This document shows positions 19,989 to 29,297 of a DNA stretch of 64,000 nucleotides, one piece after another. Each line of letters opens with the position of its first letter. Position 1 is the first letter of the stretch. The position numbers were made by a program, and so were the translations under genes. The notes under the pieces are model-generated. The model worked only from the letters and a program-made list of their open reading frames with translations, was not told where the DNA came from and ran no database searches. This stretch comes from Sulfuritalea sp. (GTDB taxonomy: Bacteria > Pseudomonadota > Gammaproteobacteria > Burkholderiales > Rhodocyclaceae), in the NCBI GenBank assembly GCA_016710465.1, contig JADJVS010000014.1:1-64000 (forward strand). Reading direction: 5' to 3'.

Positions 19989-20891
19989 TTATGCCACCGG
20001 GCACGGCGCCGGGCCGCGTGGCACGCGCGCCAGCCGCCAGTTCGCCACGGCCCAGGCCCAGACCGCCGCCACGTCCGCCGCCGCCAGCCCGGCCGGCGGC
20101 GACTGGCCGAGAAAATCCAGCGCCGCCACCACGGAAGCGGCCGGACGCAGCAAATCCAGTGGCGCCGCCAGCGTCTGCTTGGAAAGCTTTTCGCCTGCCG
20201 CGTTCACCGCGACCGGCAAGTGCGCGTAGGCTGGCATGGCCACGCCCAGGCAGCCCTGTAAATGGATCTGCCTGGCCGTTGACAGCAGCAGGTCGGCACC
20301 GCGCACGACATGGGTGATGCCTGCCTCGGCGTCATCCACCACCACCGCGAGCTGGTAGGCAAACAGGCCGTCGGCGCGGCGCAGGATGAAATCCCCCGCC
20401 TCGCGCGCGAGGTCGCTCTCGACGTGGCCCTGTATGGCATCGTCGAAGGCAATTCGTGCGGTGCCCACGCGCAAGCGCCAGGCACGTGCCGCGCGCCCGG
20501 GCGGCAAACCGGCGCGACAGGTTCCGGGGTAGATCGCGGCACCGTCGGGCGCGATGGCCGAGTCGGCGAGTTCGCGGCGCGTACAGGCGCAGGCAAACAC
20601 ATGGCCCGCCGCGATCAGGCGCTCCAGCGTGGCGGCGTAGGCATCGGCACGCCGGCTTTGCCAGACCGGATGCCCGTCCCATTCGAAGCCATGGGCTTCG
20701 AGTGCGGAAAGCATCGCCGTCGCGGCGGCGGAACTGCAGCGCGGCGCATCGACGTCCTCGATGCGCAACAACCATTCGCCGCCGTGCGTCCTGGCCTCTA
20801 GAAAGGATCCCGTCGCGGCAACCAGCGAACCGAAATGCAAGGGTCCGGTGGGTGACGGCGCAAAGCGGCCGCGATATGTGACTTTCAGCAT
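19989..20891 (-). CDS. gluQ: Glutamyl-Q tRNA(Asp) synthetase
   Basis: A truncated GluRS-like enzyme that attaches glutamate to queuosine in tRNA-Asp. 300 residues: RGRFAPSPTGPLHFGSLVAA with the HIGH-type HFGS, zinc-site cysteines FACACTRRE and YPGTC, and the KMSKS-like EKLSKQT. The anticodon-binding domain of true GluRS is missing, as expected. The start is ATG 20889-20891 (MLKVTYRGRF). It complements queE nearby: both act on queuosine. Confidence 0.94.
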   Translation of the reverse strand: MLKVTYRGRFAPSPTGPLHFGSLVAATGSFLEARTHGGEWLLRIEDVDAPRCSSAAATAMLSALEAHGFEWDGHPVWQSRRADAYAATLERLIAAGHVFACACTRRELADSAIAPDGAAIYPGTCRAGLPPGRAARAWRLRVGTARIAFDDAIQGHVESDLAREAGDFILRRADGLFAYQLAVVVDDAEAGITHVVRGADLLLSTARQIHLQGCLGVAMPAYAHLPVAVNAAGEKLSKQTLAAPLDLLRPAASVVAALDFLGQSPPAGLAAADVAAVWAWAVANWRLARVPRGPAPCPVA

Positions 20892-20967
20892 GTTCCGGGC
20901 GCCGCGACTTGGCATGGCATGGTGCAAAACGGTAGGATGGAGTTCATTTCATTCAAGGATTCGACCC

Positions 20968-21336
20968 ATGGCCACGGTGGAACTCAATGCCGACAACTTT
21001 CAGCAGACAATCAACGACAACGCCACGGTAATCGTCGACTTCTGGGCGCCATGGTGCGCACCCTGCCGCGGCTTTGCGCCGACCTTCGAGGCGGCCTCGG
21101 CGAAGCAGCCGGACATCGTATTCGCCAAGCTGAACACCGAGGAGCAGCAGGAAATCGCCGCCGCCTTCAATATCCGCTCAATCCCCACGCTGATGGTCTT
21201 CCGCGACCAGATCATCATATACTCGGAATCAGGCGCATTGCCGGCGCAGGCCTTCGATCAACTGGTCGAACAGGCCATGGCTCTCGACATGGATCAGGTG
21301 CGCGCGGAGATCGCAGGCCAAGGGGCCGATTCCTGA
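20968..21336 (+). CDS. Thioredoxin-family protein
   Basis: 122 residues with a thioredoxin fold: IVDFWAPWCAPCRGFAPTFE (active site WCAPC rather than the canonical WCGPC), cis-Pro in IRSIPTLMVF, and a short C-terminal extension. No signal peptide, so cytoplasmic. It starts after AAGGAT. It may act as a general thiol reductant; the altered dipeptide suggests a modified redox potential (inference). Confidence 0.9.
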   Translation: MATVELNADNFQQTINDNATVIVDFWAPWCAPCRGFAPTFEAASAKQPDIVFAKLNTEEQQEIAAAFNIRSIPTLMVFRDQIIIYSESGALPAQAFDQLVEQAMALDMDQVRAEIAGQGADS

Positions 21337-21390
21337 TCCCGGCAAGCCTCGTCCGGCACGACATGCAGGCTCGCTGACGCCACAGGAACA

Positions 21391-22404
21391 ATGAAACGTC
21401 TTTTCTCCCAGGCATTGAGTCCCGACGCCAACATCCGTCGCGTCAGCATGCTCTACGCGCGCTTTCCCTCGGGTGCGGTTTCGGCCTTGATCGGCACCTT
21501 CCTTAGCTTCGTGGTGCTCTTCGACAGCGTCCAGCTCGACCTGATCAAGGCCTGGACGGTATATATGGTATCGGTCCTCGCGGCGCGATCCTGGATCTGG
21601 TACATGTTCGGCAATGCCGAGCTCGGCGGCCAGTCCGTCCGCCGCTGGGAGTGGATGTTCGCGGCCGGCGCCCTGCTCACCGGCCTAGGCTGGGGGGCGC
21701 TGTTCGGGCCGATGCATCCGCCGGCGACCCATCCGGAAGCGCGCATCATGATCGTTCTGCTGGTCATCGTCGTCAGCTTCGCCGGCGCCGTTTTTCTCGC
21801 GCTGAGCAACCCGAGCTTCTGGCTGTTTGTCACCGCCGCCCTGGGGCCGGCCATGGTTCACTACCTCTCGGTACTGGGCCCCCGGCTGCAATGGCCGGTC
21901 ACCGCGGCGGTGTGCTGCATCGTGGTCCTGGTTGTCCTGCAGCGCACGCTTCACCGTTCGGCCAGCACCAACCTGGAGCGCGGCACGGAGGCGGAAACTC
22001 TCCTTGCCGAACAGAATGCGATATTCGAGTCATCTCCGCTGGGCATCGCCATGCTCGATGACCTACGGATTGTGAAGTGCAACGTGCGCCTCGCCGAAAT
22101 GCTCGGCAGGCGAATCCTGGACCTCACCGGGACAACGCTGCAGAGCCAGTTCTACAGTCCGGGCGAAGCCAGCCAATTCCTCGCCGACAACACAGCCGCC
22201 TTCGACAAGGGCCGGGTCGCACAGGGAATGTACCGCTTGCACCGCGCCGACGGCACCCAGTTCTGGGCCGAGTTGTCGGGGAGGCGGATGGCCGGCGACG
22301 GCAAGCACAGCGTCTGGATGATTGCCGATGTCACGCTGCGCGTGGCCAATGAGCGCCGCGCCCGGCCCAGAACGGCCGAAGCCGAGCAAAGGCTGCTGAT
22401 CTAG
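21391..22404 (+). CDS. Membrane PAS-domain sensor lacking an output domain
   Basis: 337 residues. The N-terminal half has five to six membrane helices (AVSALIGTFLSFVVLFDSV, WMFAAGALLTGLGWGALFG, IMIVLLVIVVSFAGAVFLAL, VTAAVCCIVVLVVL). It is followed by a cytoplasmic PAS domain (NAIFESSPLGIAMLDDLRIV, VRLAEMLGRRILDLTG, YRLHRADGTQFWAELSGRR, WMIADVT). In similar proteins the sequence after 'IADVT' continues into a GGDEF diguanylate cyclase; here a stop follows after about 23 residues. It may be a truncated cyclase or a stand-alone sensor. The upstream thioredoxin gene is 54 bases away. Confidence 0.8.
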   Translation: MKRLFSQALSPDANIRRVSMLYARFPSGAVSALIGTFLSFVVLFDSVQLDLIKAWTVYMVSVLAARSWIWYMFGNAELGGQSVRRWEWMFAAGALLTGLGWGALFGPMHPPATHPEARIMIVLLVIVVSFAGAVFLALSNPSFWLFVTAALGPAMVHYLSVLGPRLQWPVTAAVCCIVVLVVLQRTLHRSASTNLERGTEAETLLAEQNAIFESSPLGIAMLDDLRIVKCNVRLAEMLGRRILDLTGTTLQSQFYSPGEASQFLADNTAAFDKGRVAQGMYRLHRADGTQFWAELSGRRMAGDGKHSVWMIADVTLRVANERRARPRTAEAEQRLLI

Positions 22405-22486
22405 GCGACCGATCGCCTGAACGCCCACGCCGTCTGCGCGCGACCACGTCCCCGGCCGCGCCGGCGAAACGGATTCCGCCGTCGGG

Positions 22487-23581
22487 CTAGACGTTGAACA
22501 GGAAGTTGAGCACGTCGCCGTCCCTGACGACGTAGTCCTTGCCTTCGGCGCGCATCTTGCCGGCTTCCTTCGCCCCCTGCTCGCCCTTGCAGGCGATGAA
22601 ATCATCGAAGGCAATGGTCTGGGCGCGAATGAAGCCCTTCTCGAAATCGGTATGGATCACGCCGGCGGCCTGCGGCGCGGTGTCGCCCTTGTGGATGGTC
22701 CAGGCCCGCACTTCCTTGACCCCGGCGGTGAAGTAGGTCTGCAGGCCGAGCAGGTGGTAGCCGGCGCGGATCAGACGATTGAGCCCGGGCTCGTCGAGCC
22801 CCATGTCCGCGAGGAACATCTGCTTCTCGTCATCGGCCAGGTCGGCGATCTCGGCTTCGATCGCGGCGCACACCGCAACCACGTCGGCGCCTTCCTTTCC
22901 GGCATGCGCACGCACCACGTCGAGGTGGGGATTGTTCTCGAAACCGCCCTCCTTGACGTTGGCGACATAGAGCACCGGCTTGGCGGTAATGAGGAAGAAC
23001 TGGCGCAGGTTGATCTTCTCCTCCTTCGACAAATCGAGCGCGCGTACCGGCCTGCCCTCGTTCAGTTGCGCCATGCACTTTTCCAGCACGGTAACCAGCA
23101 GTTTGGCTTCCTTGTCGCCGCCGGCCTTGGCCTGCTTGCTGTAGCGGTTGAGGGCCTTTTCCACGGTGGACATGTCGGCCAGCGCCAGCTCGGTGTCGAT
23201 CACTTCGATGTCATGCAGCGGATCGACCTTGCCCGAGACATGGACCACGTTGTCGTCGGCGAAGCAGCGCACCACGTGCACCACGGCGTCGGTCTCGCGG
23301 ATGTTGGCGAGGAACTGGTTGCCCAGGCCCTCGCCCTTGCTGGCGCCGGCGACCAGGCCGGCGATGTCGACGAACTCGACGATGGCCGGCTGGATCTTCT
23401 GCGGCTTGACGATGGCGGACAGCGCCGCCAGGCGCTCGTCGGGCACTTCGACGATGCCGACGTTGGGCTCGATGGTGCAGAAGGGATAATTTTCAGCAGC
23501 GATGCCCGACTTGGTCAGCGCGTTGAACAGGGTGGACTTGCCGACGTTGGGCAGGCCGACGATGCCGCATTTGAGGCTCAT
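22487..23581 (-). CDS. ychF: Ribosome-associated P-loop ATPase YchF
   Basis: Obg-family nucleotidase that binds ATP rather than GTP. 364 residues, full length: P-loop [23 protein letters not shown], Walker [21 protein letters not shown], the NxxE-type specificity motif region YVANVKE, and a C-terminal TGS domain ([35 protein letters not shown]). Its ATG overlaps the pth stop (ATGA), the standard pth-ychF pairing. Confidence 0.97.
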   Translation of the reverse strand: MSLKCGIVGLPNVGKSTLFNALTKSGIAAENYPFCTIEPNVGIVEVPDERLAALSAIVKPQKIQPAIVEFVDIAGLVAGASKGEGLGNQFLANIRETDAVVHVVRCFADDNVVHVSGKVDPLHDIEVIDTELALADMSTVEKALNRYSKQAKAGGDKEAKLLVTVLEKCMAQLNEGRPVRALDLSKEEKINLRQFFLITAKPVLYVANVKEGGFENNPHLDVVRAHAGKEGADVVAVCAAIEAEIADLADDEKQMFLADMGLDEPGLNRLIRAGYHLLGLQTYFTAGVKEVRAWTIHKGDTAPQAAGVIHTDFEKGFIRAQTIAFDDFIACKGEQGAKEAGKMRAEGKDYVVRDGDVLNFLFNV

Positions 23582-24192
23582 GGCTGGTCTTTCTCGATTT
23601 GCTTCGGTGGGGCGGGCTTGGTGTTGATCTTCTGCGTCGCGGCGTTGAACTCGCCCTTCGCCAGCGTCGGCCAGGCCAGCAGCGCGCGGTCCAGGGCGGC
23701 GTCGATTTCCTCGCGTTCCTCGCGGCGCGGCGGCTTCAGCACATAGTTGATGACGTCGTTGCGGTCTCCGGGATGGCCGATGCCGACTCTGAGGCGCCAG
23801 TAGTCCTGGGTGCCCAGATGTCCCGTGATGTCCTTGAGTCCGTTGTGGCCGCCCAGGCCACCGCCATATTTGAGCCGCAACTGGCCGGGCGGAATGTCGA
23901 GTTCATCGTGCACCACAAGCATTTCACCCGGCTCGATGCGATAGAAATGGGCCAGCGCCTGCACTGCCTGACCGGAGCGGTTCATGAAAGTCTGCGGCAT
24001 CAACAGCCAGAGATCCGCGCCGGCGACACGCGCCTTGGCGACGAAGCCGTGGTAGCGTGATTCGCGCGCGAAGGACGTGCCGAGTTCGCGTGCCAGACGC
24101 TCACAAAACCAAAACCCGGCGTTATGCCGGGTTTCAGCGTATTCGGACCCGGGGTTGCCGAGCCCGACTATCAGGCGCAACGATGCCTGCAA
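23578..24192 (-). CDS. pth: Peptidyl-tRNA hydrolase
   Basis: Recycles peptidyl-tRNAs released from stalled ribosomes. 204 residues: [20 protein letters not shown] with the catalytic His and substrate Asn, [48 protein letters not shown] start at 24192 lies three bases after the rplY stop; no ATG fits the conserved N-terminus. A lysine/proline-rich C-terminal tail ends [13 protein letters not shown]. Confidence 0.96.
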   Translation of the reverse strand: MQASLRLIVGLGNPGSEYAETRHNAGFWFCERLARELGTSFARESRYHGFVAKARVAGADLWLLMPQTFMNRSGQAVQALAHFYRIEPGEMLVVHDELDIPPGQLRLKYGGGLGGHNGLKDITGHLGTQDYWRLRVGIGHPGDRNDVINYVLKPPRREEREEIDAALDRALLAWPTLAKGEFNAATQKINTKPAPPKQIEKDQP

Positions 24193-24195
24193 GGA

Positions 24196-24852
24196 TTATC
24201 TCTTGTCGACGCGTTCGGCCTTCTTCGCCGGAGCGGCAGGCGCCGCGGCAACCACCGGGGCGGGTTCGGCTTCCTCGACCGCGCCACCGCCCTTCATGAT
24301 GATGCTGGCCACCACCGGGTCGCCGTCGCCGTGATGGACGACTTCGACACCCTTGGGCAGCACCAGTTGCGAAACATGGATCGACTGGCCGGCGGCGAGG
24401 TCCTTCAGGTCGACTTCGATGAATGCCGGCAGATCGGCGGGCAGGCACTTCACATCGATGTCGTTCATGGTGTGCGACACCATGCCGCCGCCGAGCTTGA
24501 CGCCGGGGGCGATGTCGGCATTGACGAAGTGCAGCGGGATCTTCTGGTGGATCGCGTGCGTGGCGTCGATGCGCTGGAAGTCGACGTGCAGGATCTGCAT
24601 CCGGTACGGGTGGCGCTGGACGTCGCGCAGCAGGCACATTTCCTTGGCGCCGTCGATGTTGGCATTGAGCACGGAGGAATAGAAGGCCTCCTTGCGCAGC
24701 AGTTGGTACAGCTCGTTGTGATCGATGTCGATCTGTTGCGGCGTGGCGGTGCCACCGTAGAGGATGCCGGGGACCCGGCCGGTGCGACGCAGGCGGCGGC
24801 TCGCTCCGGTGCCCTGTCCATCGCGCTTCTTGGCGTTGAATTCGAGTTGCAT
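24196..24852 (-). CDS. rplY: 50S ribosomal protein L25 (general stress protein CTC form)
   Basis: Binds 5S rRNA. 218 residues, the long CTC form: N-terminal L25 domain (MQLEFNAKKRDGQGTGASRR, YHLL-like QLLRKEAFYSSVL, VQRHPYRMQILHVDFQRID) and a C-terminal beta domain (ADLPAFIEVDLKDLAAGQSI, HVSQLVLPKGVEVVH). The Ala/Pro/Lys tail is common in this class. Sits between prs and pth as in most Betaproteobacteria. Confidence 0.96.
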   Translation of the reverse strand: MQLEFNAKKRDGQGTGASRRLRRTGRVPGILYGGTATPQQIDIDHNELYQLLRKEAFYSSVLNANIDGAKEMCLLRDVQRHPYRMQILHVDFQRIDATHAIHQKIPLHFVNADIAPGVKLGGGMVSHTMNDIDVKCLPADLPAFIEVDLKDLAAGQSIHVSQLVLPKGVEVVHHGDGDPVVASIIMKGGGAVEEAEPAPVVAAAPAAPAKKAERVDKR

Positions 24853-24915
24853 GATTTACTCCGATAGGTGCTGCGTTGAAATCCCGCGCCCGCGACCAGG
24901 CCCGGGGGTAAGAAA

Positions 24916-25866
24916 CTAGTCCATGAACAGCGACGACACCGAGGACTCGTTGCTGATGCGCAACATGGTCTCGGCCATCAACTCGGCGATCGATATTTGA
25001 CGGATGCGTTTGCTGGCGCGTGCCGCCTCGGCGAGAGGAATGGTGTCGGTAACCACCAGCTCGTCGAGTTCCGAGCCCTCGATGCGCTCCACGGCGCTGC
25101 CGGACAGCACCGGGTGGGTACAGTAGGCCAGCACGCGCTTGGCGCCGTGCTCCTTTAACGCCTGCGCCGCCTTGCAAAGCGTGCCGGCGGTATCGACCAT
25201 GTCGTCCATGATGACGCAGGTGCGGCCATCGACCTCGCCGATGATGTTCATCACTTCGGACACATTGGCCTTGGGCCGGCGCTTGTCGATGATCGCCAGG
25301 TCCGACTCGAGCCGCTTGGCCAGCGCGCGCGCGCGCACCACGCCGCCGACGTCGGGCGATACCACCAGCAGGTCCTCGTGGCGCTGCTTCCAGATGTCGC
25401 CAAGCAGGATCGGCGCGGCATAGACGTTGTCGACCGGAATGTCGAAGAAGCCCTGGATCTGGTCGGCATGCAGGTCGACGGTCAGCACGCGCTGCACGCC
25501 GACGGTCTGCAGCATGTTGGCCACCACCTTGGCGGTGATCGCGACGCGCGCCGAGCGGGTACGGCGATCCTGGCGCGCGTAGCCGAAATAGGGAATCGCG
25601 GCGGTGATGCGCCCGGCGGAAGCCCGCTTCAGCGCATCGATCATCACCATCAATTCCATCAAGTTGTCGTTGGTCGGGTTGCAGGTGGACTGCAGGACGA
25701 AGACGTCGTGGCCGCGGACGTGCTCGAGGATCTCGCAACTCACCTCGCCGTCGGAGAAGCGCCCAACATTGGCGCGGCCGAGCGAAATGTTCAGGCGCTT
25801 GACCACGTCGGCCGCCAACTTCGGGTTGGCGTTGCCGGTAAACACCATCAGGCTGTCGTAGGCCAT
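24916..25866 (-). CDS. prs: Ribose-phosphate pyrophosphokinase
   Basis: Makes PRPP from ribose-5-phosphate and ATP for nucleotides, His, Trp and NAD. 316 residues: [20 protein letters not shown], the flexible-loop RQDRRTRS, the [17 protein letters not shown] box, the PRPP loop [13 protein letters not shown]. Full length with no deviation. Directly downstream of tRNA-Gln, with no obvious separate promoter, so it may be co-transcribed with the tRNA. Confidence 0.97.
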   Translation of the reverse strand: MAYDSLMVFTGNANPKLAADVVKRLNISLGRANVGRFSDGEVSCEILEHVRGHDVFVLQSTCNPTNDNLMELMVMIDALKRASAGRITAAIPYFGYARQDRRTRSARVAITAKVVANMLQTVGVQRVLTVDLHADQIQGFFDIPVDNVYAAPILLGDIWKQRHEDLLVVSPDVGGVVRARALAKRLESDLAIIDKRRPKANVSEVMNIIGEVDGRTCVIMDDMVDTAGTLCKAAQALKEHGAKRVLAYCTHPVLSGSAVERIEGSELDELVVTDTIPLAEAARASKRIRQISIAELMAETMLRISNESSVSSLFMD

Positions 25867-25929
25867 GTCGCGCTGTGCTACTGGAGAAAGTGGCTGATGC
25901 CGCCGCCGGGACCGAGTCGGTTGAAGGTT

Positions 25930-26006
25930 TGGCTGGGGAGGAAGGATTCGAACCTTCGCATGCCGGAATCAAAATCCGGTGCCTTAACCAACTTGGCGAC
26001 TCCCCA
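25930..26006 (-). tRNA. tRNA-Gln (anticodon TTG)
   Basis: A complete cloverleaf is read on the minus strand. Acceptor TGGGGAG pairs with CTCCCCA, the D-arm includes GCCAAGTTGGTTAAGGC, and the anticodon stem-loop is CCGGA-TTTTGAT-TCCGG with anticodon TTG. The T-arm is GAAGG-TTCGAAT-CCTTC. Discriminator G is followed by an encoded CCA (25930-25932). A strong promoter lies at 26047-26075. Confidence 0.97.
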
Positions 26007-26046
26007 AACGCTCTTCCGCCGGGATGGCGGCGGTCGAAAGGCGCGC

Positions 26047-26075
26047 ATTTTCAAGGTTTTCGCCCCGCCTGTCAA
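26047..26075 (-). promoter_or_regulatory. Sigma-70 promoter for tRNA-Gln and probably prs-rplY-pth-ychF
   Basis: Read on the minus strand, a perfect TTGACA (26070-26075) is followed after 17 bases by GAAAAT (26047-26052), then a GC-rich discriminator (GCGCGCC) of the kind seen in stringently controlled stable-RNA promoters. The tRNA begins about 40 bases downstream. Confidence 0.75.
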
Positions 26076-26141
26076 TGCAAAAAGCGGCCGCACGGACCCT
26101 GCGCCGACGCGCTCCCGACCACTGCGCGCCTGCCGCAAGAC

Positions 26142-26993
26142 TCAGGCCGTCGTCACCGGGCCCAGCGGGTGCCTGTCCAAGCCGGCGGCGACGAAACCCT
26201 TCATGTCCGCCGGCAGGGTGGCGAGGACGGTCTGGGCGGCGCATTCGTCGGCAAAACCAACGAAACAGCAGGCGCCGGAGCCGCTCATGCGGGCGTCGCC
26301 ATGGGTTCGCAACCAGTCCAGATGCCGCGCAATTTCGGGGTAGAGGCTGCAGGCGACGGCTTCCAGGTCATTGCAGCCGAAGCCCGGACGCCAATCGGCG
26401 GCGGCGATTGGCGGCGTGTCGCGGCGCAACCGCGGTGAACGAAATATTTCCGGCGTCGGCACGCCGAGCGGCGGAACCAGCACCAGATACCAGGCCGGTG
26501 GCAAATCGACGTCGGTAAATCGCTCGCCGACCCCCTCGGCAAACGCATTGCAGCCGTGGATGAAAATGGGCACGTCGGCACCCAGGCCCAGCCCGATGCG
26601 CTGCAAGGCCTGCGAGTCGAGCCCCGTGCGCCACAACTGATTCAGGGCCAGCAGCGTGGTGGCGGCATCAGAGCTGCCGCCGCCAAGCCCGCCGCCCATG
26701 GGCAGGCGCTTGGTGAGATGCAGGCTGACGCCGGCGGTCGCGCCCGTGGCGGCGCGCAAGGCCTGCGCCGCGCGCAACACCAGATCGGTTTCGGGTGGAA
26801 CGCCGGGCAAAGGCGTGGCAAGCACGATGCGCCCATCCCCGCGCGCTTCGCAGCGCAGGCTGTCGGCCCGGTCGATGAAGCGGAACACCGTTTGCAGCAG
26901 GTGGTAGCCATCGGCGCGCCGACCGATGACATGCAGGAACAGGTTGATCTTGGCCGGCGCAGGCCAATCGCGATCCCACTCAGTCATTTTCAC
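26142..26993 (-). CDS. ispE: 4-diphosphocytidyl-2-C-methyl-D-erythritol kinase
   Basis: GHMP kinase of the MEP isoprenoid pathway. 283 residues: WPAPAKINLFLHVIGRRADG, YHLLQTVFRFID, the ATP loop LPMGGGLGGGSSDAATTLLA, LGADVPIFIHGCNAFAEG, and MSGSGACCFVGF. It overlaps the lolB stop by several bases; the start could be ATG 26993 or the internal Met two codons later. ispE next to lolB and prs is a conserved order. Confidence 0.96.
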   Translation of the reverse strand: MKMTEWDRDWPAPAKINLFLHVIGRRADGYHLLQTVFRFIDRADSLRCEARGDGRIVLATPLPGVPPETDLVLRAAQALRAATGATAGVSLHLTKRLPMGGGLGGGSSDAATTLLALNQLWRTGLDSQALQRIGLGLGADVPIFIHGCNAFAEGVGERFTDVDLPPAWYLVLVPPLGVPTPEIFRSPRLRRDTPPIAAADWRPGFGCNDLEAVACSLYPEIARHLDWLRTHGDARMSGSGACCFVGFADECAAQTVLATLPADMKGFVAAGLDRHPLGPVTTA

Positions 26994-27513
26994 CCCAGCC
27001 GGTGATCACGATCTTCAATTCGACGTCATCGCGGCGCACTTCGATGCGCCTCGGGAGTCGGCGCTCACGGTACGGCGCCGAGTCGCTGACCGCGATCGTC
27101 CATCCATCCACCTCGCCGTGACGCTCGGCGCGCGATCCCCCCATCCATTCCGCCAGGACTTCCAGCGGCACCGCCACGCCCAGGAGTTGTCGCGTCAGGG
27201 CCGGCAAATCCGGCGCCCGTTGTTCAGTCTGTCCAGGCAGCTTCAGCCAGGCGCCGCCCGTGTCGCGACCCAGTTCCGCCAATCCCTGCCCGAGCGGCGT
27301 GGAGAACAGCACCACGTCCCGATCCGGGGCATGCCGCCAATCGAAACGGAAATGGTCGCTGCGCTCGCCCTGGCGCAGCGAAATCCGCCCATCGGCGGCG
27401 AACTGTTCGAGCGGGGGTCCCAGCATCGGCCCCAGGTCCGGCTCGAGCGGAAATTCCGCGCAGCCGGCCAGCGCCATGAGTACGGCAATCCCCGCGAACC
27501 AGTGGCGCATCAA
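26980..27513 (-). CDS. lolB: Outer-membrane lipoprotein receptor LolB
   Basis: 177 residues. Lipobox VLMALAGC (Cys 18), then the LolB fold with DGRISLRQGERSDHFRFDWR, VVLFSTPLGQGLAEL and LTRQLLGVAVPLEVLAEWMG. LolB inserts lipoproteins into the outer membrane, serving, among others, Pal encoded in this window. Its start overlaps the stop of the TPR gene, and its end overlaps ispE, so the three are translationally coupled. Confidence 0.94.
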   Translation of the reverse strand: MMRHWFAGIAVLMALAGCAEFPLEPDLGPMLGPPLEQFAADGRISLRQGERSDHFRFDWRHAPDRDVVLFSTPLGQGLAELGRDTGGAWLKLPGQTEQRAPDLPALTRQLLGVAVPLEVLAEWMGGSRAERHGEVDGWTIAVSDSAPYRERRLPRRIEVRRDDVELKIVITGWGEND

Positions 27514-29210
27514 GGCTGATGGCGCTTGATGGTCGCGTTCAGCGCCTCGTTGGTCGGGTGCGTCTTGGCCGCCTCACGCCAGATATCCCGGGCTTCGTCG
27601 GCGCGCCCCAGCTTCCACAGCACTTCGCCAAGGTGCGCGGCAATCTCGGCGTCCGGCTGCTTGGCGTAGGCCCTTTTCAGCGTCTCAAGCGCCGCCTCGA
27701 ATTTGCCCAGGCGGAACAGCACCCAGCCCTTGCTGTCGAGGATGAAGGAATCGTCCGGTGCCAGCGCCAGCGCCTTGTCAACCAGTTCCGCCGCTTCGTC
27801 GAGGCGGACGTTGTGGTCGGCAAACGTGTAGCCGAGCGCGTTGTAGCCCTGCGGCGATTCGGGCTTCAAGGCAATCAAGCGTCGCAGCAGGCGCTCGACG
27901 ATTTCCAATTGACCCAATTTTTCCGCCGCGAGCGATGCCTCGTAAAGCAGATCGGGCTGATCGGGTTGCACTTCGAGGGCCTTGGCAAAAAAGGCGAAGG
28001 CTTCATCATTCCGGCCGGCGTCCCGCAGCAGATGGCCCTCGGCGACGATCAGGCGCGCATCGCCGCCCATCGTCGCATGCGCCGCGGCGAGCCGCGCGCG
28101 CGCTTCGTCGAGCTTTTTCTGCCGCGCCAGCACGCGCGCGGCGCGGATCTTCGCCGGAAGCAGGTTCTCGCCGCCATCGACCAGGTCGTACCAACGTATC
28201 GCGTCATCCAGGCGCTCGGCCTGCTCGGCGATTTGGCCGAGATAGAAACGCGCCGGGTTGAGGTCGCCACGCCCCAGCTCGACATAGCGGCGCAAGGGCA
28301 GCTCGGCGTCGGCGACGGCATTCACCTGCAGCGACAATATGCCTACCGCGTAAAGGATATCCGGATTGTCCGGGTTCGCCTCCAGCAGGGTGCGAAACTC
28401 GGCGCGCGCCTCTTCGTAGCGCTTTTCGCCGACCAGCGCGCGCGCAAAACCCAGGCGCGCCTGTTGCGCCCCCGGATTCGACCCAAGCCATGCCTTGAGG
28501 AATTCGAGTTGCGGCCTTCCTTTTGGCAGCAGTTCGGCCTTTGCCAAAGCCGCGGGCTCCCAATCCGGGCGCAGTTCCAGCGCACGGTCGATTGCACCCC
28601 TCGCCTGGTCGATGTCACCGACGGACATGGCCGTCTGCGCCAAGGCCAGGTGTGCCTCCGCAAGCTGCGGATAGGGCTTGGTCAACGCCACGAACAGGCG
28701 ATTCACCGCCACCCGGTCCGGATAGCGCGAAAAGCCCCGCACCAACTGCAACAGGGCGTCGCCGACCCGCGGCCCTTCGGCCGCCAGGTCGCGCCCGAGG
28801 TTGGCCGCCAACTCGTCGATGCGTCCGCCGGCAAGCAGCATGGTGGCCTGCATCTGCTTCGCCTGCTGCGAGCCTGGCTCGATGCTCAGCCAGATACTGA
28901 TTGCCTCCAGCGCAGTGTCGAACTGGCGGGCATGGAACGCGATCTCGGCGGCGCGACGCACGATACGGGGATCGCGCGTGCCGCGCGCCAGGTCGAGATA
29001 GGCCCCGGCCGCCAAGCCGAACTGGCCGCGCTGCGCGGCAATTTCGGCCAGCAGGTATTGATACAGGATCTGCGGCGTCAACTCCTGCCTGGGCAGGTCG
29101 ACTGCCTCCTTGGCCGCCATGGCGACGTGAGGATTCCCCGGCGTTTGCGCCGATGCGCCGATGGCGAGCAGGCCAAGCGCGAGTGCGGCAACGGGAAGAA
29201 GGGGCTTCAT
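27510..29210 (-). CDS. Secreted TPR-repeat protein
   Basis: 566 residues. A signal peptide (MKPLLPVAALALGLLAIGAS-AQ) precedes tandem TPR units across the whole length, for example AEAHLALAQTAMSVGDIDQA, PDILYAVGILSLQVNAVADA, YNALGYTFADHNVRLDEAAE and DSFILDSKGWVLFRLGKFEA. Proteins of this type regularly sit upstream of lolB-ispE, and envelope assembly roles are presumed but not defined. ATG 29210 is chosen because it gives the signal peptide; the frame stays open upstream across the mutM promoter region. Confidence 0.9.
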   Translation of the reverse strand: MKPLLPVAALALGLLAIGASAQTPGNPHVAMAAKEAVDLPRQELTPQILYQYLLAEIAAQRGQFGLAAGAYLDLARGTRDPRIVRRAAEIAFHARQFDTALEAISIWLSIEPGSQQAKQMQATMLLAGGRIDELAANLGRDLAAEGPRVGDALLQLVRGFSRYPDRVAVNRLFVALTKPYPQLAEAHLALAQTAMSVGDIDQARGAIDRALELRPDWEPAALAKAELLPKGRPQLEFLKAWLGSNPGAQQARLGFARALVGEKRYEEARAEFRTLLEANPDNPDILYAVGILSLQVNAVADAELPLRRYVELGRGDLNPARFYLGQIAEQAERLDDAIRWYDLVDGGENLLPAKIRAARVLARQKKLDEARARLAAAHATMGGDARLIVAEGHLLRDAGRNDEAFAFFAKALEVQPDQPDLLYEASLAAEKLGQLEIVERLLRRLIALKPESPQGYNALGYTFADHNVRLDEAAELVDKALALAPDDSFILDSKGWVLFRLGKFEAALETLKRAYAKQPDAEIAAHLGEVLWKLGRADEARDIWREAAKTHPTNEALNATIKRHQP

Positions 29211-29228
29211 GGCTCCGGCGCGGTAAGC

Positions 29229-29244
29229 GCGACCGATCGGTCGC
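29229..29244. promoter_or_regulatory. 16-bp perfect palindrome between divergent TPR and mutM genes
   Basis: GCGACCGATCGGTCGC is a perfect 16-bp palindrome in the 87-bp divergent gap. A -10-like TAGAAT (29246-29251) toward mutM follows immediately. The form fits a dimeric repressor site (TetR-like operators look similar), but the binding protein is unknown. Confidence 0.5.
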
Positions 29245-29297
29245 ATAGAATGCGGCGATGTTAGCAGTTTCGCCGGTTTTTTCCTGCAGGTGCCGCC

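Noticed and set aside
22405..22420. GGCGACCGATCGCC near the end of the PAS gene, similar to the palindrome at 29229
   Set aside because: Not a true palindrome over more than six bases per arm and not near a promoter.
22652..23746. Long + strand open frame of 364 codons
   Set aside because: Exact antisense shadow of ychF; composition is the mirror of a real gene.
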